A DNA stretch of 64,000 nucleotides from Hybos culiciformis (Eukaryota > Arthropoda > Insecta > Diptera > Hybotidae): contig OZ023273.1 of the NCBI GenBank assembly GCA_964007475.1, positions 32,851,287-32,915,286 of the forward strand, written 5' to 3'. The translations under genes and the position numbers were made by a program. Positions 27,833 through 41,800 of this stretch are shown here, one piece after another. Under the pieces are notes generated by a model that did not search any database, was not told the origin of the DNA, and worked only from the letters and a program-made list of their open reading frames with translations. Position 1 is the first letter of the stretch; every line of letters starts with the position of its first letter.

Positions 27833-28547
27833 TAGTGGTGGGATTCAAAACATTTAACAACTGGTTCGCATCCCGTAAAAAAAAAAATTATACAATTTTT
27901 TTTATAGTTTTGAATGCTCTAAAAAGTTGTTTTAATTTTTTTATTTAGATTCTAAATATCTTTCCAGAACATACATATATATACTTTCTCCTTCATAAAA
28001 AATCATAAATTTTTAGATTGATTTTTCCAAATGTTGTAATTTCAAAACAGGCTTGCTTGTTACACGTTTATTACTTTGTAAAAGCATATTTTTACTCTTA
28101 TTCAGTTCTTTACTCACAGTATTCACATAACATAGTTAAAGAAAAAGGAGATTTTCCAGATAAATAAGTAAAACGCTTGTCAAATTTTCCAGTATTTCTT
28201 TTATAAATTAAGTAAATTGTACGCGCATCACCTGTCGAGTTACTCATCGTGTGAAAGTAGTTTTTAAATTTTTAGATAACACACAGACCGAAAGACAAAC
28301 ATCAGGTTTTTTTATATTATTGAAATTTAATTTTTAATACAAATTTCAATGCAAATTTAAATTGTATATTCTTTGAGTAGTTGAGAAATTGCCACGGAGG
28401 GACTGTTAAAACAGTGATAATTATTTCAAAACTTTTTCAGGCGAGTTTCGCGAACTGACAAATTTTAGGAAACGGTTCGCGCGAATCTTAAATATTTTAG
28501 GAAACGGTTCGCGAGAACCGGTGCGAACCGGCTGAATCCCACCACTG
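27833..28547. mobile_element. Non-autonomous hAT-type transposon (about 715 bp)
   Basis: The right end, read inward, is CAGTGGTGGGATTCAGCCGG and the left end is TAGTGGTGGGATTCAAAAC, so the terminal inverted repeats share GTGGTGGGATTCA. A perfect 8-bp target-site duplication TATATAGT flanks it at 27825-27832 and 28548-28555. The 8-bp duplication, the CAG-type terminus and subterminal repeats of GGTTCGC / GAACCGG (27860s and several copies at 28470-28530) are hAT hallmarks. The first base of the left end has changed from C to T. The interior is AT-rich with no transposase frame. Confidence 0.9.
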
Positions 28548-28555
28548 TATATAGT

Positions 28556-30213
28556 ATATATAAACAATATATACTACAAAATAATATACAACACAAACTG
28601 CTGCAAAGTGTAAGCTGTAAGCTATTAATTACTATCTATATTTGAGTCTATGCCTATAATTTTGTTAAAATGTACATCCCTTGCTTGTAATTTAATTCTA
28701 TTCAAACACTATTAAAGTTCTTATGCGATAACATTTTCTTTCAGAAATATTTTCATTTTTATGAATGATTTTAGCAACAATATTTTTGTTTCTTAATCAT
28801 GGCTTATTTAAGTCAAAAAAAAAAAGAGAAGAAAAAAATTTTGTTTTTTTTTTATATTTCATTACAGAAGCAAAAGAATTTCGTTTAAAAAATAAAAAAT
28901 TCATAACTAAATTTATTGTTCAGTCCTTATTAAGTAAGAGACAGACCACCAAAGTCCATTGAAAATTTGTTTGTTTCTTATTTTTTTTATTTTTTTTTTT
29001 TAACAAAAACTTTGAGTGCGTGGAGGTTAATTTTTTAAATGAATTTATTATTTCTCTTTTTATTACATCCAACTCGATGAAATTTATAAACACAAAATAA
29101 CATAAAAAAAAAACAACTTGTCAAATTCATTCTTTCTTGTCATTAATAATAATTTCATTTATTCTTCTGGTTAAAAAAAATTTTATTTTTTTTTTAAATG
29201 CAAATTTGTTTTAGAAGAATAATTTTAAAAAATATAATAGCGGTCATCATTAAATTATAACAACTACTTCAATATTTTTCATTAATATAAGACATTGTCT
29301 TCAATAATTTTTACTTGTATTCTTCATTTTGAATTAAGAAGAAAAATTTTTTCCGATTGGTATTATTTTGTTAGATTGCGTCTGTGTTTAAGACATAAGA
29401 AAAACAAATTTTGAACAGAACAGTGAACAATTCGTGCAAGTCAAACCATTTGGGAATTCACAAATTTTAGTTACTTTTTATAAAATAATGTCCATAATTA
29501 AAAAAGCAATTATTTATTTAATATTTTTTTAATAAAAATTAATCATTCTTTTATTTGTGCACATATAAAAAACAACCAGTGTTCTATATATTTATCTTGT
29601 ATCTCTATGATATGAGCATTAAAAATCAACCAAAAAAAAAAGTCAAGTATTCAAAAATTGAAATAACTCCTGTCTCGCCTACCAGTATTACAACGATGAC
29701 GGTTTTGAAAAAAAAAAAAAAAAAACTAAATATGAAAATGTTAATTTTAAAAATTATAAGACACAGTGGTATGTCTAATATGCACACCAGACTTGATTTA
29801 ATAATGTGCATGTCATTAACAATAGGAAAAATTCATACACAAGATATTTTCTTTTGACAACAAAAAAAAAAATTTTTTTTTTTCTGTTATTTTACATAAT
29901 ATTTAAAATGAAATTCATTACTTAATCGTAGTTTTATTTTTTTGCTTTAAAATAACTAACTTCTACAATATTATATTGAAAATAATAATTGATAGATGTT
30001 CGAAAATTAATTTATTTTTAATAATCAAAAAAATGTCAAAACACATTATAACATTTTGAAAGCCCTGTACCTGTCATAAATTAAATCAAATATTTCCTTA
30101 GATATACATATTTTACATATTAAAATTTTATAATGTTAAAATTCTTTAAATTTTTTATCTTCATATTTTTGAGAGTGAGACTCATTGTCCTGATTTGTAA
30201 TAAATACTCTAGG
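28556..30213. other. AT-rich intergenic DNA
   Basis: No gene recognised. Frames at 28765-28962 and 29555-29857 consist largely of lysine runs from A tracts and show no domain. Confidence 0.5.
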
Positions 30214-30440
30214 TATAGACTGTAAATTTAGCATAATACACACGAGTTAAATGTTTATTCGACTCGAGTACGAGTGCCTACAAGTTAAAAGACAGGTTGT
30301 GTACTGTTTAGTAATGTTGAAAGATTTCTATAAGTCAAGTTTTTCAACTTAGTTCATAGATCTGTAGTGAAACTTTCAACATATTGAAAGACAATTTGAA
30401 TAAACATTCAACCCATTTAAATTATGCTTAATAGACTATA
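30214..30440. mobile_element. Old inverted-repeat element (MITE-like)
   Basis: The outer ends are TATAGACTGTAAATTTAGCATAAT on the left and the complement of TATAGTCTATTAAGCATAAT on the right. Further in, both arms contain GTTxAATGTTTATTC in inverted orientation, and internal segments (AAGTTTTTCAACTT, AACTTTCAACATATTGAAAG) are themselves palindromic. The arms carry many differences, so the copy is old. A TA dinucleotide at both outer ends is compatible with Tc1/mariner-type insertion, but the target-site duplication is not certain. No coding content. Confidence 0.5.
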
Positions 30441-31241
30441 ATCTATATGATTATTATATTGTATTAATACATACCTACCTACATATTAGTTATTTATAAA
30501 TTTCTTAAAATGTTTTTGATAGTTGAGATTGAATGATTATTCAATTATTCAAATTATTGTATAATATTAATATAAGATCAAAAAAGTGATCTTTATTTTT
30601 GCCATAATACATTATACAAAAATACATTAGGTACATATTTATATAACTATAGTACATTTATATTAGTCTTATTTTTTAATCGTTATAGTTATTTAATTCT
30701 TCAGTCTATTTTTTGTGGCCATTTAAATTTCAAAATCGATAAGCTTATATGATAATTAGTGTAGCATTTCAAAGAATCTTTACGATTTTTCTAAGTAAAT
30801 ACCTATTTTACAAATGTAATGTTATGTATTTTTTTATATTTTTTTCAATATGTGTTAATAGCAAGCTAACATGATTATTATGTCACACATACAATGTATG
30901 TATTTAAAAAACAAAATAATGGTAACTTTTGATATTTTGAAAACTCAGTTTTAAAAGATATTAAATAAACATATATAGCATCATACCGTTATGTACATAA
31001 TGTAAGTACATATGTATATTATACATTTTTAGGACATTTTATATATACAGTTATACCTTATACATATATATATTTTTTACATTAATTTTGTTTTTTAAAA
31101 TCTTCTTTTTCCCCAAAATCTTTTAAAATAAATGAATATTTATTTACTCATTTTCGTATTGAACTTTTATTATTTCTGTACAGGGAAATTTAACAATAAT
31201 TGCATGTATATAAATTTAAAATTATGTTAGACAAATACAAC
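30441..31241. other. AT-rich intergenic DNA
   Basis: No gene seen; repeated ATACATTATAC / TACATATATATA motifs around 30600-30660 and 31000-31075 only. Confidence 0.5.
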
Positions 31242-31244
31242 TTA

Positions 31245-31616
31245 GGGACTGTTCACAAATTACGTAACGCTATTTTTGCCGTTTTTTTAACCCCCCCCCC
31301 CCCCCATAGTAACAGATCGTAACAAATTCCGAAGACCCCCCCCCCCTCCCCAGAAGAATAACGTAACAAAAGTTCAACACTTTTTAAATTACTTTTTAAA
31401 CAATTTTTTTATTCGAATAAACAAACAAAATTCATTATAACTTAATTTTTTTTTTGCGTGCATTAATATTATATTTAGTGTAATTTTTTTTATAAAAAGA
31501 AGGAAATTTGGTTACATGACATTTTTATAAACACCCCCCCGTAACAAACCGTAACAAATTTTCAAACCCCCCCCCCCCCCCCGCCCTAGGCCGTTACGTA
31601 ATTTGTGAACAGTCCC
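31245..31616. mobile_element. MITE with GGGACTGTTCACAAATTACGTAACG ends and poly-C tracts
   Basis: The terminal inverted repeats are about 26 bp, beginning GGGACTGTTCACAAATTACG, and match almost perfectly at both ends. The trinucleotide TTA flanks both sides (31242-31244 and 31617-31619). That would fit a PIF/Harbinger-type target-site duplication, though the superfamily is an inference. The interior has unusually long C runs on the plus strand: about 15 at 31291, 11 at 31336 and 16 at 31567. GTAACAAA-type motifs recur between them. No coding frame. Confidence 0.8.
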
Positions 31617-31619
31617 TTA

Positions 31620-34600
31620 TTCAAATTATTAACAATTTTTTGGTTCTTTGCATTATCAAAATTTCATTAAATTTCAGGTAAAAAACTAAGTTAAACTAAA
31701 TCACGAAAATTACATAAGAACGTAGCAAATCGATAAACATATAATCGAAATATATAATTAAATACATAATTAAATTATATAATTAATTGTAACTATATAT
31801 GTTTAATCGCTACGACTGCATAGGTTCACTGAAATAAAATCGTGTCTTCTTCATAGCAACGGCTGTGTCGAAGGTGGAAACTTTCTAATTTTAATCTGGA
31901 AATCACCACAATATGATTCCATGCCAATAATTTATGCCAATAACCTATAGTTAACAGAAACACTAAGCTAAATATAAATCATATTTTAATAATGTCGTGT
32001 CCGCGTGTAACACATAAAATTTAAATTTTTTTTAAAAAATATTATTTTGAAATATTTCTTATTATTATTTTTCATAAACAAAAAATTCAATGATTTAAAA
32101 GTGCAAAGTGCAATTTTTTTTTTCTTGTTAAAAGATGAATTACATCCTGATAAGAAAATTTATGAAAATTTCTTTGACGGACTGTCATTATTTTTCATAT
32201 CATAAATGTTCTCAATTTCATGATGTGTACACAAAGTTTACAGTTATATCATTTTCATTCTTTCGTATAAATTAAGTCAAAAATATACTTACTTATATAT
32301 CTAATATTTTCTTTTTTTTTGTCTTATGGAAATTCTTTAAATTGAAATTATAAAAAAAAAATCATGCCTTATATTTTCATACAGATCAAGATTATGAAAT
32401 CAATAACTCTCTATAATAATAATAATAATATAATATAGGTACCTAGATTTTTAATAAAAAGTGCTTTCAAATTTTATTTACTTTCAATAAAAAAAAACCA
32501 ATTTTTTTTCTCGTTCAACAAGAAATTTTCCAATTTTTTGCTTGTATATAACAATTGCCTTTCATTTTTTTTTAATGCGATATTTTTGAAGGATGTGTAT
32601 ACAAATAACATCCTTTTTAATTGACAATTATTATATAAATTATTATATAAATATAAATGGTTATGATATATTTTTGGATTGCCTTCAAGCCACATTTAAC
32701 TATATGTACTTCTGTATCTTCTCAGTTAATAAAGTTTTTTTAACGATTTTATTGAACTTGAAATCGAATGCTTTATCACGGCAAAGTATTGATAAAAATA
32801 TTCAAAAACGGATATTCTTCGCAAATATATAATAAAATTTAATTGTGATTTGAAAAAATTTAACTATTTTCGTTAATTTTGTATATATTTTTGGCCCGAT
32901 TCGAATATAAAAAACGATCTGAATTCATTAAATACCACTCCGTTGACCTTAACTAAAATCGTTATAATATAACTTATGAATTGCCAAACAAATTTCGATC
33001 CTTTGAATATCAAAATAAGCACAATTTTTTTTTTCACTTCCTTCAGCCTCATCCTTTAGAAAAAAAAAAAAAATTCTACGATTTTGGGTTCAAATATTGT
33101 CACAAATAAGTATTCAATTTATTTTCTACTATGAAGATATTTGATTTAAAACACTAAAAAAAAAATCATAACTTAAAAAAAAAAAAAAAAAAAAGTAGAA
33201 CCTATCTTATTTCTTTTTAATGTCCAAGTTCAACAACATATTGTACTTTGTCTTCAATATTATTTTCCTCTAAATTTAAATAAAAATAATGTTTTCTTGA
33301 AAAATATTTCTGATATTATTTTAAGTGCCTGAGCGTGATATGCAAATCACACTATCCACTCAAAATTTTAAGATCTTTTTTCCTTCTTCTTTTAGGTTTT
33401 ATTTTTATTTTATTTTTTTGGGTAAGGTTAGTTATATTATGTGATCTTTACTGTAATTTTCTTTTAGTTTATTTTCAAAAAAGTTTATTCGTTATGTTGA
33501 AATAAAAATAAATAAAACTGGTTCTTTCGAAAGAAGAAATCATACTAAAAAAACAAAAAAAATTTATGATTGTTTTTATTTTTTACATTCAGAACAAAGA
33601 AATTTTAGTTAACTAAGTCTGTGATAATAGAATATTTCGAGATTGAATTCTTATCTATTAAATCCAACAAAAAAAAAATTAAGGAAACCGAACAAATTCT
33701 TTTAAACTGTTTCACTTAAAAACGTATCAAAATTGCTTATGAAAATTAGAAATCTAGATGCTCAGTGCTCTCTTCTTTCTATTCAAATGGTTGCAGTTAA
33801 GACTAAAATAACTACTTAAACTTATCTTTTTCTTATTGCTGCGCGGGCTACAATTTATAAACAAAATAACATTCCAATTTGATCCATTTTTTTCAACTGA
33901 TTTTGACAAAAGTATAATAAGGAAAACTATTCAATGAATCAGAAAAATTTAGTAATTTTTGTTTTTTCAAATAAATGTTATACTTAATATCTTCAAAGAG
34001 TTTATTGTTCTGTGCATGACGACAACGAACATAAATTTTGAAATCATTTCATACAGGAGGTCATAAAAAAAGTGCCAATTTTCTTCTTATGTTTTCAATT
34101 ATCACTTTATTCTTGAAGGTATTACCTACATATATGTATCTCATTGTCATTAAAAATATCTTACCTAGAACGTTTCTTTTTTTTTCGATAGTACACTATA
34201 TATTTTTTATTAATTTTTCGTGCTATGTTTTGCAATTTATTTTATCAAAGATTTATTGAAAGAACTTTATTTTGCGAAATTTTCCAAAACAAAAAAAAAT
34301 AATGATTAGTACAGAGCACTACTAAATTCAATTTTAAAATTAACTTCTTTTTTTTGGATTTTTATGGAAAAAAAACTTTGCCTATTTTATATAGTTATAT
34401 TCTTTTTAAAGTAAAATTTATTCAAATATAATATTATTTTTCTATTTCACTTCGACTACCTAATAGATTTTTGAATGAAAAATATTTTTATTACATTATT
34501 TGAATTTGCGTCTTAAAAGAATATAATATCCTGAGGCCTATTATTAGAATCGTTTCTTGTGAAAACATTCTAAGAGCTTCCAATATGAAAATGAAATTAA

Positions 34601-34846
34601 AAAAATTTAAAGAGTATTTTTCAATTTATTCGGTCAATGATCTACATATATATGTAATTGTATTATTTCCGTTGCACATTTTAAGATTCATGTAAATAAA
34701 AAAATTTAATCAAAAATGATCAACCTGGCAGAAAAACACAAGGGCAAATTACAGAAATCTATAAGTTTCTTTTATGCGGTGAAACGTTGAAGTTAAACGG
34801 AAAACTAATTCACATTCTAAGACACATATTAATTCTTCCTTATATA
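31620..34846. other. AT-rich intergenic DNA
   Basis: No gene seen. Contains an ATA trinucleotide run at about 32413-32430 and an A tract of about 20 at 33175-33195. The frames at 32474-32832 and 34038-34259 look fortuitous. Confidence 0.5.
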
Positions 34847-34850
34847 TCTA

Positions 34851-35895
34851 TCTATATATATAAAACCGAAGTTGTCTGGTTGTCTGTTTGTCTGTTTGTC
34901 TGTTTGTATGTTCCGAATAGGCTCTTAAACCGCTCAACCGATTGTTTTCAAACTTACACCATGTCTTTGTGTCAGGTCGGGGGTCGTTATAGGCTATTTA
35001 AAAATTTGATTGGCCTCCTACCCAGGGACCTCCTACGGGGGCGGACTTCAAAAGTTCGTCCGATCTCATTCAAATTTGGTACGTAAAAAGAAGAAGTGAT
35101 TACAAACAAACTCCGTAACAAAGTATTTGTTGACCCCTACCCAGCGACCTCCTTTCATTCAAATTTGGTATGTAAAAAGAGGAACTGATTACACACAAAT
35201 TTCATAACAAAAAATTTGTTGACCTCCTACCCAGGGACCTCCTACCCAGGGACCTCCTACCCAGGGACCTCCTACTCAGGGACCTCCTACCCTAGGGACA
35301 AAATTTTGAAGTCCTACCCTAGGGTAGGAGGTCAATAAATTTTTTCCGATTTCATTTAATTTGGTACATAAAAATGATTAAACACATGAATTTCGTAACA
35401 AAAAATTTTGCCATGTCTTTTCAGGGGGTGTCTTTGAATATATAGAAATCAATTTCTTTATTAGTAATAACTACAAAATATTAAAAACTAAACCACTCAA
35501 CCGATCGTTTCGAAATTTACACCGTCTCTTTGTTTCGGGGTCGTTATAGGCTATTTTAAAATTTGAATGGCACCTTACCCAAAAATCCCTCTCGAGGAGG
35601 ACTGCAAAAGTTCTTCCGATTTTATTCAAATTTGATTCATAAAAAGAGGAAATGGATAAAAACACAAATTTGTTTTGGTTTGGAAAACCTGTTTAAGGGA
35701 AGGATATCATCGATTACATACAATTTAAGTGTTGAATAAGTAGAAATGATAAATATTAAGATAGATATTAGATAAATATTCGATATTTTCCTAAATTTAT
35801 AAAATAACTAGCTCCTATAATTATTCATAAATCTGACAACGAAAATTACACTTAAAACGTGTGTTCCACAACAACATGTGTGCGGGTACAGCTAG
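34851..35895 (+). mobile_element. Helitron-like non-autonomous element
   Basis: The 5' end reads TCTATATATATAAAACCGAA, followed by a GTCTGTTT-rich tract (about 34875-34910) and CCGCTCAACCGATTGTTTTC. The 3' end is GTGTGCGGGTACAGCTAG, and the element is bordered by A on the left and T on the right. The TC start, the CTAG (CTRR) end, the A/T insertion site, the absence of terminal inverted repeats and the GTCTG tract are features of Helitron-like non-autonomous elements in insects. The expected stem-loop just before the 3' end is weak here. Internal segments (CGTTATAGGCTATTT, CAAATTTG) recur at about 34980 and 35530, showing internal duplication. No Rep/helicase frame. Confidence 0.65.
35223..35298. 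repeat. 15-bp tandem repeat inside the Helitron-like element
   Basis: About five copies of CCTCCTACCCAGGGA, the last with an extra T (CCCTAGGGA). It is followed at 35313-35328 by the perfect 16-bp palindrome CCTACCCTAGGGTAGG. Single copies of the same motif lie upstream at about 35015 and 35140, so the array expanded from a sequence already in the element. Confidence 0.85.
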
Positions 35896-35899
35896 TTTA

Positions 35900-38800
35900 T
35901 AATATAAAGGAACATTTATGATTGGAAAAATTATTCGACTTCAAATTGACAATAAATTAAAAAAAATGTCAGTTACACGATCCTTTGAAAAATCACTAAA
36001 AAGTAGACATGCGCGTACATTATTGTCGTAGACGTTATTTCAATGTAATAATTAAAAAAAAAAATTAAACAAAACACAACAACGATTAACAACTAACCAA
36101 CGCTGAGAAAGAGTGTAAATACAGCTTCAGCTATCAGTGGGAGCTATTAGCTAAATTTATTAACAGTTTCTATTTATTAATAATTTCTTAAACTATTTAG
36201 TTTCTTTTAAATTATGTTTTAAGTACTTAGATGAATAATTTAAATTTTTTAATTTGACAATTGAGAAACTTATGTATTTATCGCTCGGATACAGAATAAA
36301 TTAAAATTTTTTTTGTTTTTGCAGATCCTCTGATAATAATTGTTGAAAATAATTTATTTTTTATTAAATCTACAATTAATAGTTGCAACATATGTAGGCA
36401 CATTATATTTAATTTAGGTATGTGGCTGTTATATATTTTGTAGAATATCCGCATTGGAATCAATAAGAAAATAAATAACTATAAATTTTAATAGGAAAAT
36501 AAACTCTTACTATCTTGTTAATCGTTTTTTAAACACTTTCAATACTATTGAGTTATGTACACGAATTTTAAATTATTCCATGTACCAATTACTTATTCAC
36601 ATTTCCTAAATTTTTATTGCTTTAGAAAAAAAAACTTAATGTTGAACTTTTGCTCCCCAAAAAGAGTTTGAATGAAAATTTAAAACTATCACGCGCGTTT
36701 TTATTATTTTAAATAGATATCAAGATTTTGTTATGTGATTAGGAATTGTTTTGAGAATTCTAAGATATTTTTAATTTTTATATCACATTACCTATTCAAT
36801 ATCGGAAAAAAAGGATAATTATAAAATTGGATTTAAGAAAAAAATAAAAAAGGTGAGACTTCTTAACACCTTTGACTTCAATAATTGCAGACATAGTCTT
36901 TTTGCATTACCTAAGTAAGATAACTTCTTAGGTTGGTTTTCACTATGTAGGGCATTGTCAGGTTTGAATTAATTTAATCTGAACCCTTTCTTCTTCTTCT
37001 TCCAATGGATGTTACAGACCATTTTGTGTCTTGGCCTTCTCATGAATTTATATCCACCGAACCAAGTATGGTACAAATGAGCCAGTTCCTAACATGATAT
37101 ACCTGAAGAAAACTTTATAAGAGTACAATTTATAGACGCTGACTTCAGTGTGACTAAGTTTTTTATGATTCATTTATATACATTTTATAATATGTTCTAC
37201 ATTTCGGTCAGTGCATGTGTATTTAATTTATTTTATATATGTACCTACTTAATATTAAAATGTAGTTCATTAGTATATTTCAGTTATTTAAATAAATAAA
37301 TTATACATGTCTGTCCTCGTTTTTTTTGATAAAAAAAAAAAATTGAGTTTTTGAAATTGAAAATTTGTGTATTATTTTGACAGTAGAAAATTATTAGAAC
37401 TTAATTAAGTTCCCGAACTATTGTGAAGTGGTACTTGTTCGAAAACCTTGTTCTCTATTTCCTTTTAGAGAAAACAGAAGTGAATATAATTGAATTTCAA
37501 AAAACAAATGTTGGAAATAAATTTTCAATAAACACTTCGTAGGTTATTCAAGAAAAGGTCCTTATTTTATTAGTATACATATTTATACATTTCTTCAACT
37601 GCTTGTAAAAAGTTTATTTCTTAGCCTTACAGCATTTAGCTCAAAACATATTTGTATGACTTCAGGAAGCGTAAACAAAACATTATAAAGGTTTTATATA
37701 TTTTATATTAAATAAACTAAAATTTTATACCAGTCATTTTTTATCTTTTAGCTATTTTATTCCTTAAGAGAATAGATAAATGACTGCATTCTGCATTGCA
37801 TTATTGACTTTAATTGAAAAGAATTTACGCACAGAGAGAAATAATAATTTGAATTGGAATCGAATTTGAAATAAAAAATTAGGCGAATGGTGAAAAAGCA
37901 TGACATACATTTTTTTAAATGCAGTACTTACTTATATTATAAATTTCTTATCTTATGTGTACTCATTATTATCAATTTCTAGCTTATTGAAATCAATAAA
38001 TTTTTAATTTGAATTTTTTTTTAACTTATACGTCTATAATCCGATTAGCCACACATAAAGTTAAATGAAAGTATACTAATGTAATGATGAATTCAAATAT
38101 TTGTTTCCATTAAGAAAGCTAATTCAAGATTACTCTACACTTAAGTTAAAAAATGATACACTTTTAAGATAATTTAGCCATGGACTTTAGACTGCTGCTG
38201 AAACAACTAGTCTTAAGAATATATTTTTTAAGTATTTATCATATTTTTTTGAATTCTTAAATTTTTAATTCCGATAAAAAATCGTAACCATTCTATACAG
38301 AGACTATATAAAAAAAAATTTATCTTTTTATAAAACCACATCAAAGAAATTTTTTGCATATAATTTTTTTCTCTGTTTATATGATAGAATTTTTATGTAA
38401 ATTAAATTCACACAACAAATATTGACTCGCACAAATTCTTTACTTAAATCGATTATTCCATATCAGACCTTAAGGTTAATGAAATGACAACAAGGAAGGT
38501 TATTTAAGAACATAAAATTTAATTCTGATATGAATTATTCTTGAATTTATATATAGTTTCTTGTGTTCGTGGCATTATTGATAATAGAATTTTGTAATTT
38601 ACCATTTAGAATATATTTTTGCTGAAATTCAAAATTCATTTATCTGAGCATAGGTTTATATAGTTACATTGTATTTTATATAGAACATATAGAAATATTA
38701 TTTTCATGGGAAGATATTTACAATAATTTTATTTAGTAATTATGTTACTTCCATAGTGTTTTTTTTTTTTTTAATTTTTCGAATAAAAGGCTTACTTACT

Positions 38801-41800
38801 GCTTAAAATTTTTATAATTAAAAAATAATTTTCCATTTTTAAACACAAAATTCCCAAGAAGCTCATAACTCTGCAGGAAAATACTGTCAAGGTCAAAATA
38901 GTATATATTTTAGCATATTCTATTCTAATAGAATAGAACCGAATATGGATGCAATGATCCCATTTCTCGAATGCTTGCTTTTGCTAATAAAAACCATCAT
39001 GTTTTTGACCTTAATATCTCTAAGACATCCCTTAAAGCTGGTTTAAAGGCTAATTATTTTTTCACTGATAACATTTGAAGACTTTAATTAATATTTAAAT
39101 TTTCTGTATATCCGAAGCCAAGGGAAGTGGTAGACTAAAGATATTTCTTCTAATTATTATTTTTATTTTATTTTTTAAATTTAAATTATCGTTTCAACAT
39201 ACAAACTGACCCTGACGAAGTAATGTAAGACAATATATATTTCATATATTATCTGAAGCCGATAGGTCGTTGTATGCTGATTGTTTTTAATTTTAGTAAT
39301 TTTTTTTGATTCATTTTGAATTTTCATGAAATGTCTTAGTTGACGCCGGAGGAAGTAGTAGGATATTTTCCACTAATTCTTCTTCTTCTTCTTATTACAT
39401 TTTTAATTTTTTTTAATTTACTCTTTCTTTTAATATTTAATCTCTTTTTTTTTTAATTTTTTACTAGAGAAACTATTCTATGTGTTGTGTTATGTGTGAC
39501 TAGGGATTTCGTTGTTTATCAGAAACGAGACTTGTTCTTATTGTTTTATGTTTGTTTTTTCTATAATTCTTTTTTTTTTTTTTTTTTCTTTCTTTTCTGA
39601 TGCTTGATTTAAGCATCGTTTGGTGGTAATATTAAAATCCCATTGCATGCTTCGTACCGAGCCCTCTCCTCTCACATTAGCATGTGATGGTAAAGTTTTC
39701 ATGGCAATTTATTGCCTTGAAGTGCAGTGGTGTTAGGATACACCCCAACTCATTATTAATGTTCGCTTTCATTCAAGCTCGTTCTTGATTTAGGAGTTAA
39801 AAGCTCTCAACCAGCCAAATTTATAGAAATTTTCAATTATTATAAAAATTTAAATGGATTGTGATGAAAATTAAAATGTGAGTAGATAGATGTCAATTTG
39901 AAGAACCAAAAAAAAATTGTTGGTCCCGGATTGTGTCCACGGATTCTGCATTCTGAAGGCGGCTGAAAATGAGTTTCGATAAAAATTGGTATTGGTCGAT
40001 TGAAGGAACCTTAAAACATATTAAACCTCAATTGCAACCAAGGATTTGGAATTGCGACTGAAAGTGCATTACGGAGAAATAAGGTACGTACATAGATGGA
40101 GATCGATTTTAAAACAATTATCCAGAAGAACTTTAAATTGATATGTTCAAAAATAAGGAAAAGTTTTTAAAATTCTTATTTACATGCTTAATAAAATAAA
40201 CTATTGAGCTTTCTTTTTTTTTTAATTTAGCACTTTATTTTTAATAAGTTGTGTGAACTCATAAGCAAAAAAAGAACAAATTTACTGCTTATACGATATC
40301 TATTTCCATCATTTTTATTTAAACATATTATTATGTTAATTAACTTTTTTGGTTAAAAAAAATATCGTTTTTTGTTACGTATAATTTTATTTTTAAATAA
40401 AAAAATTTTATTCTATAATATTTTGGTTATTTTAATATGTATATAATAATTCTAATTTTTGTATCATTATTGATATTCCTTGATAAACTATTTTCAACAA
40501 ATTTAATTAAAAAATCTTTCCAATATTGGCGTTTTTTTTTCATAATTAATTTCAGTTCTAGTTTTTTCCCATTAATTCTAAAATTTTTATTGTTTTTATT
40601 AAAAGAAAGTAACTATTTTGATTTAATAAAATTTATATTTTTATAAATTTCTAATATTTATAGATTTTAGCAAAGAAAAAACCAATTTCCTAATTTAAAT
40701 ATGAAAGGTGGCAGTAACTTAATGGTAAGCACTTTGTATGATATGGCTTTCTTCAAAATTTCCAAAATAGTTTTTTGTGGAAACTTTAATAGGTATATAT
40801 AATTAATTGAATCAAAAAAATTAAAGGAATTAATGAACTGTCTTATAATATTATAAATTATAAATCTATTACATAATGTAAAAGCCGATATTTAATTATA
40901 TTTTGAGATTCGGTAGCAAATTTTTTTAAGAGATCTATAAAAACGTGATAAAAACTATGAAAATATAAAAATAATTAACTTGAAATAATTATTTTGCGTT
41001 GAACACTTAGAAATATAGAGATCAACATTGAAGTTATGGGTACAGGTATTAAAATTATTTATTTCATTTTTTAAATTTTAGAATAAAAAAAATGAAAGTA
41101 AAAGAATGGAAATAATACTTAATAGATACAATTTTAACTTGACTTGAAAATAAAACATTTTCCAATAAATGAAAAAATAGAGAATCACCATATGATTGCG
41201 GATCACATAGATTTCATATTCGAAAGCCACTGCCACAGTAAATAAAATTATTTTAAGCTCGTTATTGTTTATCTTAATTTTTGGTTTATGTTCAATAATT
41301 TTAACAACAAAATTTAGCAATTATAAAAATTATTACAATTAAATATTTCTTTTATCCGAAATAAATGGCTTAATCGACAAGAGTACAGTTGATTAGTTTT
41401 ATGCATTAAAATTATCATGTATCTTAATACTTAAAATATAAAATTATTAATTTTGATATGAATTAAAAGAGTTAAACAAAATTGAATTAACAAGTTATTA
41501 TAATATAAATATTTCTTGCACCTTATTGTAAAGATGACAATTTGAATTGAAAATGAAAAAAAAATTGTTAATATTTTTTTAACATTACTGTTAATTTTTT
41601 TTTTTTTTTAATATTATTAATTTAGATGACTTAAGATGGCACAGTATTGCATAAAATGTTTTTTAAGTAATTTAAATTATCCAAAAACTAAAAATTCCAC
41701 AAAAAAACCTCATATTCCTTATTTCCATAATTGAATCTGCATTTTTGATACATAAAATTTGGGTAATTTTAAAAATTATATACAAACTACCATATTTACT

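Noticed and set aside
38917..38940. Short palindrome around TTCTATTCTAATAGAATAGAA
   Set aside because: Too short and imperfect, with no flanking structure; compatible with chance at this composition.
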